Assembly: GCA_031127185.1 (NCBI GenBank)
Contig: JARIET010000180.1
Location: forward strand, 1 to 6,105
DNA length: 6,105 nt
Direction of reading: 5' to 3'
Source: Gemmatimonadota bacterium
Lineage (GTDB): Bacteria > Gemmatimonadota > Gemmatimonadetes > Gemmatimonadales > Gemmatimonadaceae
The translations under genes were made by a program, and so were the position numbers. The notes under the pieces are model-generated. The model was not told where the DNA came from. It worked only from the letters and a program-made list of their open reading frames with translations, and ran no database searches. Below are positions 5,075-6,105 of the stretch, in pieces. The stretch's first letter is position 1. Each line of letters opens with the position of its first letter.

Positions 5075-6105
5075 ATGCCGTCCCACGCCATCCCCCCCGT
5101 AGAACTCCGCACCCACACCGCCTTCTCGTTCAATGACGGGAGCGTCACTCCCGAAGCCATGGTGGATCGCGCTGCCGACCTCGGCTATTCCGCCATCGGC
5201 ATCACGGATACTGCAGATGTCGGAGGTCTGGTCCGTGGGGCACTGATCGCAAAACTTCGTGGCATCCGGATGATTGCGGGTGCCGAGTTGCACGTGGATG
5301 GCCGACCAGCCGCGTTCCTCGCGCGCACCGCCGAGGGCTATCGCAACCTCGCGGGACTTGTGACGGCATCGCGTGTGGGCGTTTGGAAAACCTGGGAGAA
5401 GGAAGAAGCCAGCGCGCTGCGTGGCCAACCGAACGTGACCTGGGCGCAGGTCATGGAGCGCTCGGCAGGATTGCAGATGCTCACGGGACCCGCATCCGGC
5501 GCCTGCGCGACGCTGATTCGCGCGGGGCAACCAGAGCGCGCCGACCGGCAGCTCGCGGAATGGCGCGAGGTGTTCGGTGAGCGCCTCGCGGTGGAGGTAC
5601 ACCTGCATCACGTGGACGGCCACGAGGCCGCGCTCGCTGCCGAACTGATCCGCCTCGCCGCGCGCGGGCGCGTGAGTTGGGTGGCCGCGCAGGATGCGCG
5701 GTATATCGACGACACCTCACGGCTCGTGCACGATTGCCTCACCGCGCTCCGCCACGAGATGACGGTGGACCAGGCCCTGCGCGCCGGCGTGCTGCACCCC
5801 AACGGCGAGTGGAAGCTCCTCCGCCCCGACGAACTGCAGCGCCGGTGGCAGGGATGCGAGTCGGGGCTGAGCGAGGCGGCGCGCATCGCGAGCGAGTGCG
5901 GATTCGACCTGGAGTGGATGCGGCCTCCCCTCCCGGCGTTCCCAATGCCCGACGGCGAGGATCCTGACGCGTTCCTCCGCGCCCGCGCCTACGAAGGTGC
6001 ACATCGGCGATGGGGCGCATCGCTCAGTGCAGCGCAGGTGAAGCAACTCGACCATGAGCTTGCGCTGATCCGCAAACTCGGCTTCGCGGGGTTCTTTCTC
6101 GTGAT
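5075..6105 (+). CDS. dnaE2: Error-prone DNA polymerase III alpha subunit DnaE2 (N-terminal part, runs off window)
   Basis: The first 343 codons of a DnaE2-type C-family polymerase, the translesion enzyme of the ImuA-ImuB-DnaE2 mutasome, are present; the full family length is about 1,000-1,100 residues. The N-terminal PHP domain starts at VELRTHTAFSFNDG (9-22), followed by the helix and strand LGYSAIGITD (36-45), GIRMIAGAEL (63-72) and EGYRNL. Residues 219-227 HDCLTALRH and the final HELALIRKLGFAGFFLV (327-343) are characteristic and lead into the palm. The compact spacing after the AGAEL strand fits DnaE2 better than replicative DnaE1. The PHP metal ligands are partly lost: R12 replaces the first His of HxH, T46 replaces the His of TDH, and R209 replaces the His of NDVHY; H14, D45 and E71 remain. 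The polymerase aspartates lie beyond the window. An in-frame TAG at 5060-5062 with no start codon after it makes ATG 5075 the first possible start. No clear Shine-Dalgarno site precedes it. Confidence 0.93.
   Translation, partial: MPSHAIPPVELRTHTAFSFNDGSVTPEAMVDRAADLGYSAIGITDTADVGGLVRGALIAKLRGIRMIAGAELHVDGRPAAFLARTAEGYRNLAGLVTASRVGVWKTWEKEEASALRGQPNVTWAQVMERSAGLQMLTGPASGACATLIRAGQPERADRQLAEWREVFGERLAVEVHLHHVDGHEAALAAELIRLAARGRVSWVAAQDARYIDDTSRLVHDCLTALRHEMTVDQALRAGVLHPNGEWKLLRPDELQRRWQGCESGLSEAARIASECGFDLEWMRPPLPAFPMPDGEDPDAFLRARAYEGAHRRWGASLSAAQVKQLDHELALIRKLGFAGFFLV

Noticed and set aside
4760..5623. Minus-strand open frame (287 codons) spanning the Omp85-like/dnaE2 junction
   Set aside because: It runs across two well-supported + strand genes and the gap between them, has no family resemblance, and is explained by GC-rich codon use.
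1..6105. tRNA or rRNA genes, CRISPR arrays, insertion sequences, direct repeats
   Set aside because: None was seen. Coding sequence covers almost the whole window, and the two gaps of under 80 bp are too short for such elements.

Overview
The window comes from a GC-rich, Gram-negative-type bacterium. The base composition is strongly G+C biased throughout, third codon positions are G/C-rich, GTG starts are used, and one gene encodes an outer-membrane beta-barrel protein with a signal peptide. The gene set would suit Gemmatimonadota or a similar GC-rich lineage, but that placement is an inference from general character, not from a marker gene.

There are five genes, all on the + strand and tightly packed. 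(1) 4-747 is an ImuA-type RecA-fold accessory protein. (2) 644-2125 is an ImuB-type, non-catalytic Y-family polymerase homologue that overlaps imuA by 104 bp. (3) 2205-3257 is an AI-2E/PerM-family inner-membrane permease. (4) 3258-5000 is an Omp85-like (BamA/TamA-type) outer-membrane protein that begins on the base after the permease stop codon. (5) 5075 to the window end is the N-terminal part of an error-prone DNA polymerase III alpha subunit, DnaE2. It is open at the right edge.

Genes 1, 2 and 5 form the damage-inducible translesion 'mutasome' (ImuA-ImuB-DnaE2): DnaE2 copies past lesions, ImuB tethers it to the beta clamp, and ImuA bridges or stabilises the complex. The cassette is split by an envelope pair, the permease and the Omp85-like protein, which has no obvious role in translesion synthesis. 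All five genes could be read through from an imuA promoter lying left of the window, because no convincing terminator is visible. dnaE2 also has its own short leader with a perfect 9-bp inverted repeat just before its ATG, which looks like an operator.

Several proteins show erosion of the expected active sites. ImuA has lost both its Walker A lysine and its Walker B aspartate. ImuB has no catalytic carboxylates and a shortened N-terminal palm/fingers region. DnaE2 has a metal-ligand-poor PHP domain. The Omp85-like barrel has PGY where the family normally has RGF/RGY. The two gaps (2126-2204 and 5001-5074) are under 80 bp, and no RNA gene, mobile element or CRISPR array was seen. No wholly new system is evident. 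The most unusual points are the split cassette, the operator-like repeat and the stripped-down ImuA and ImuB.
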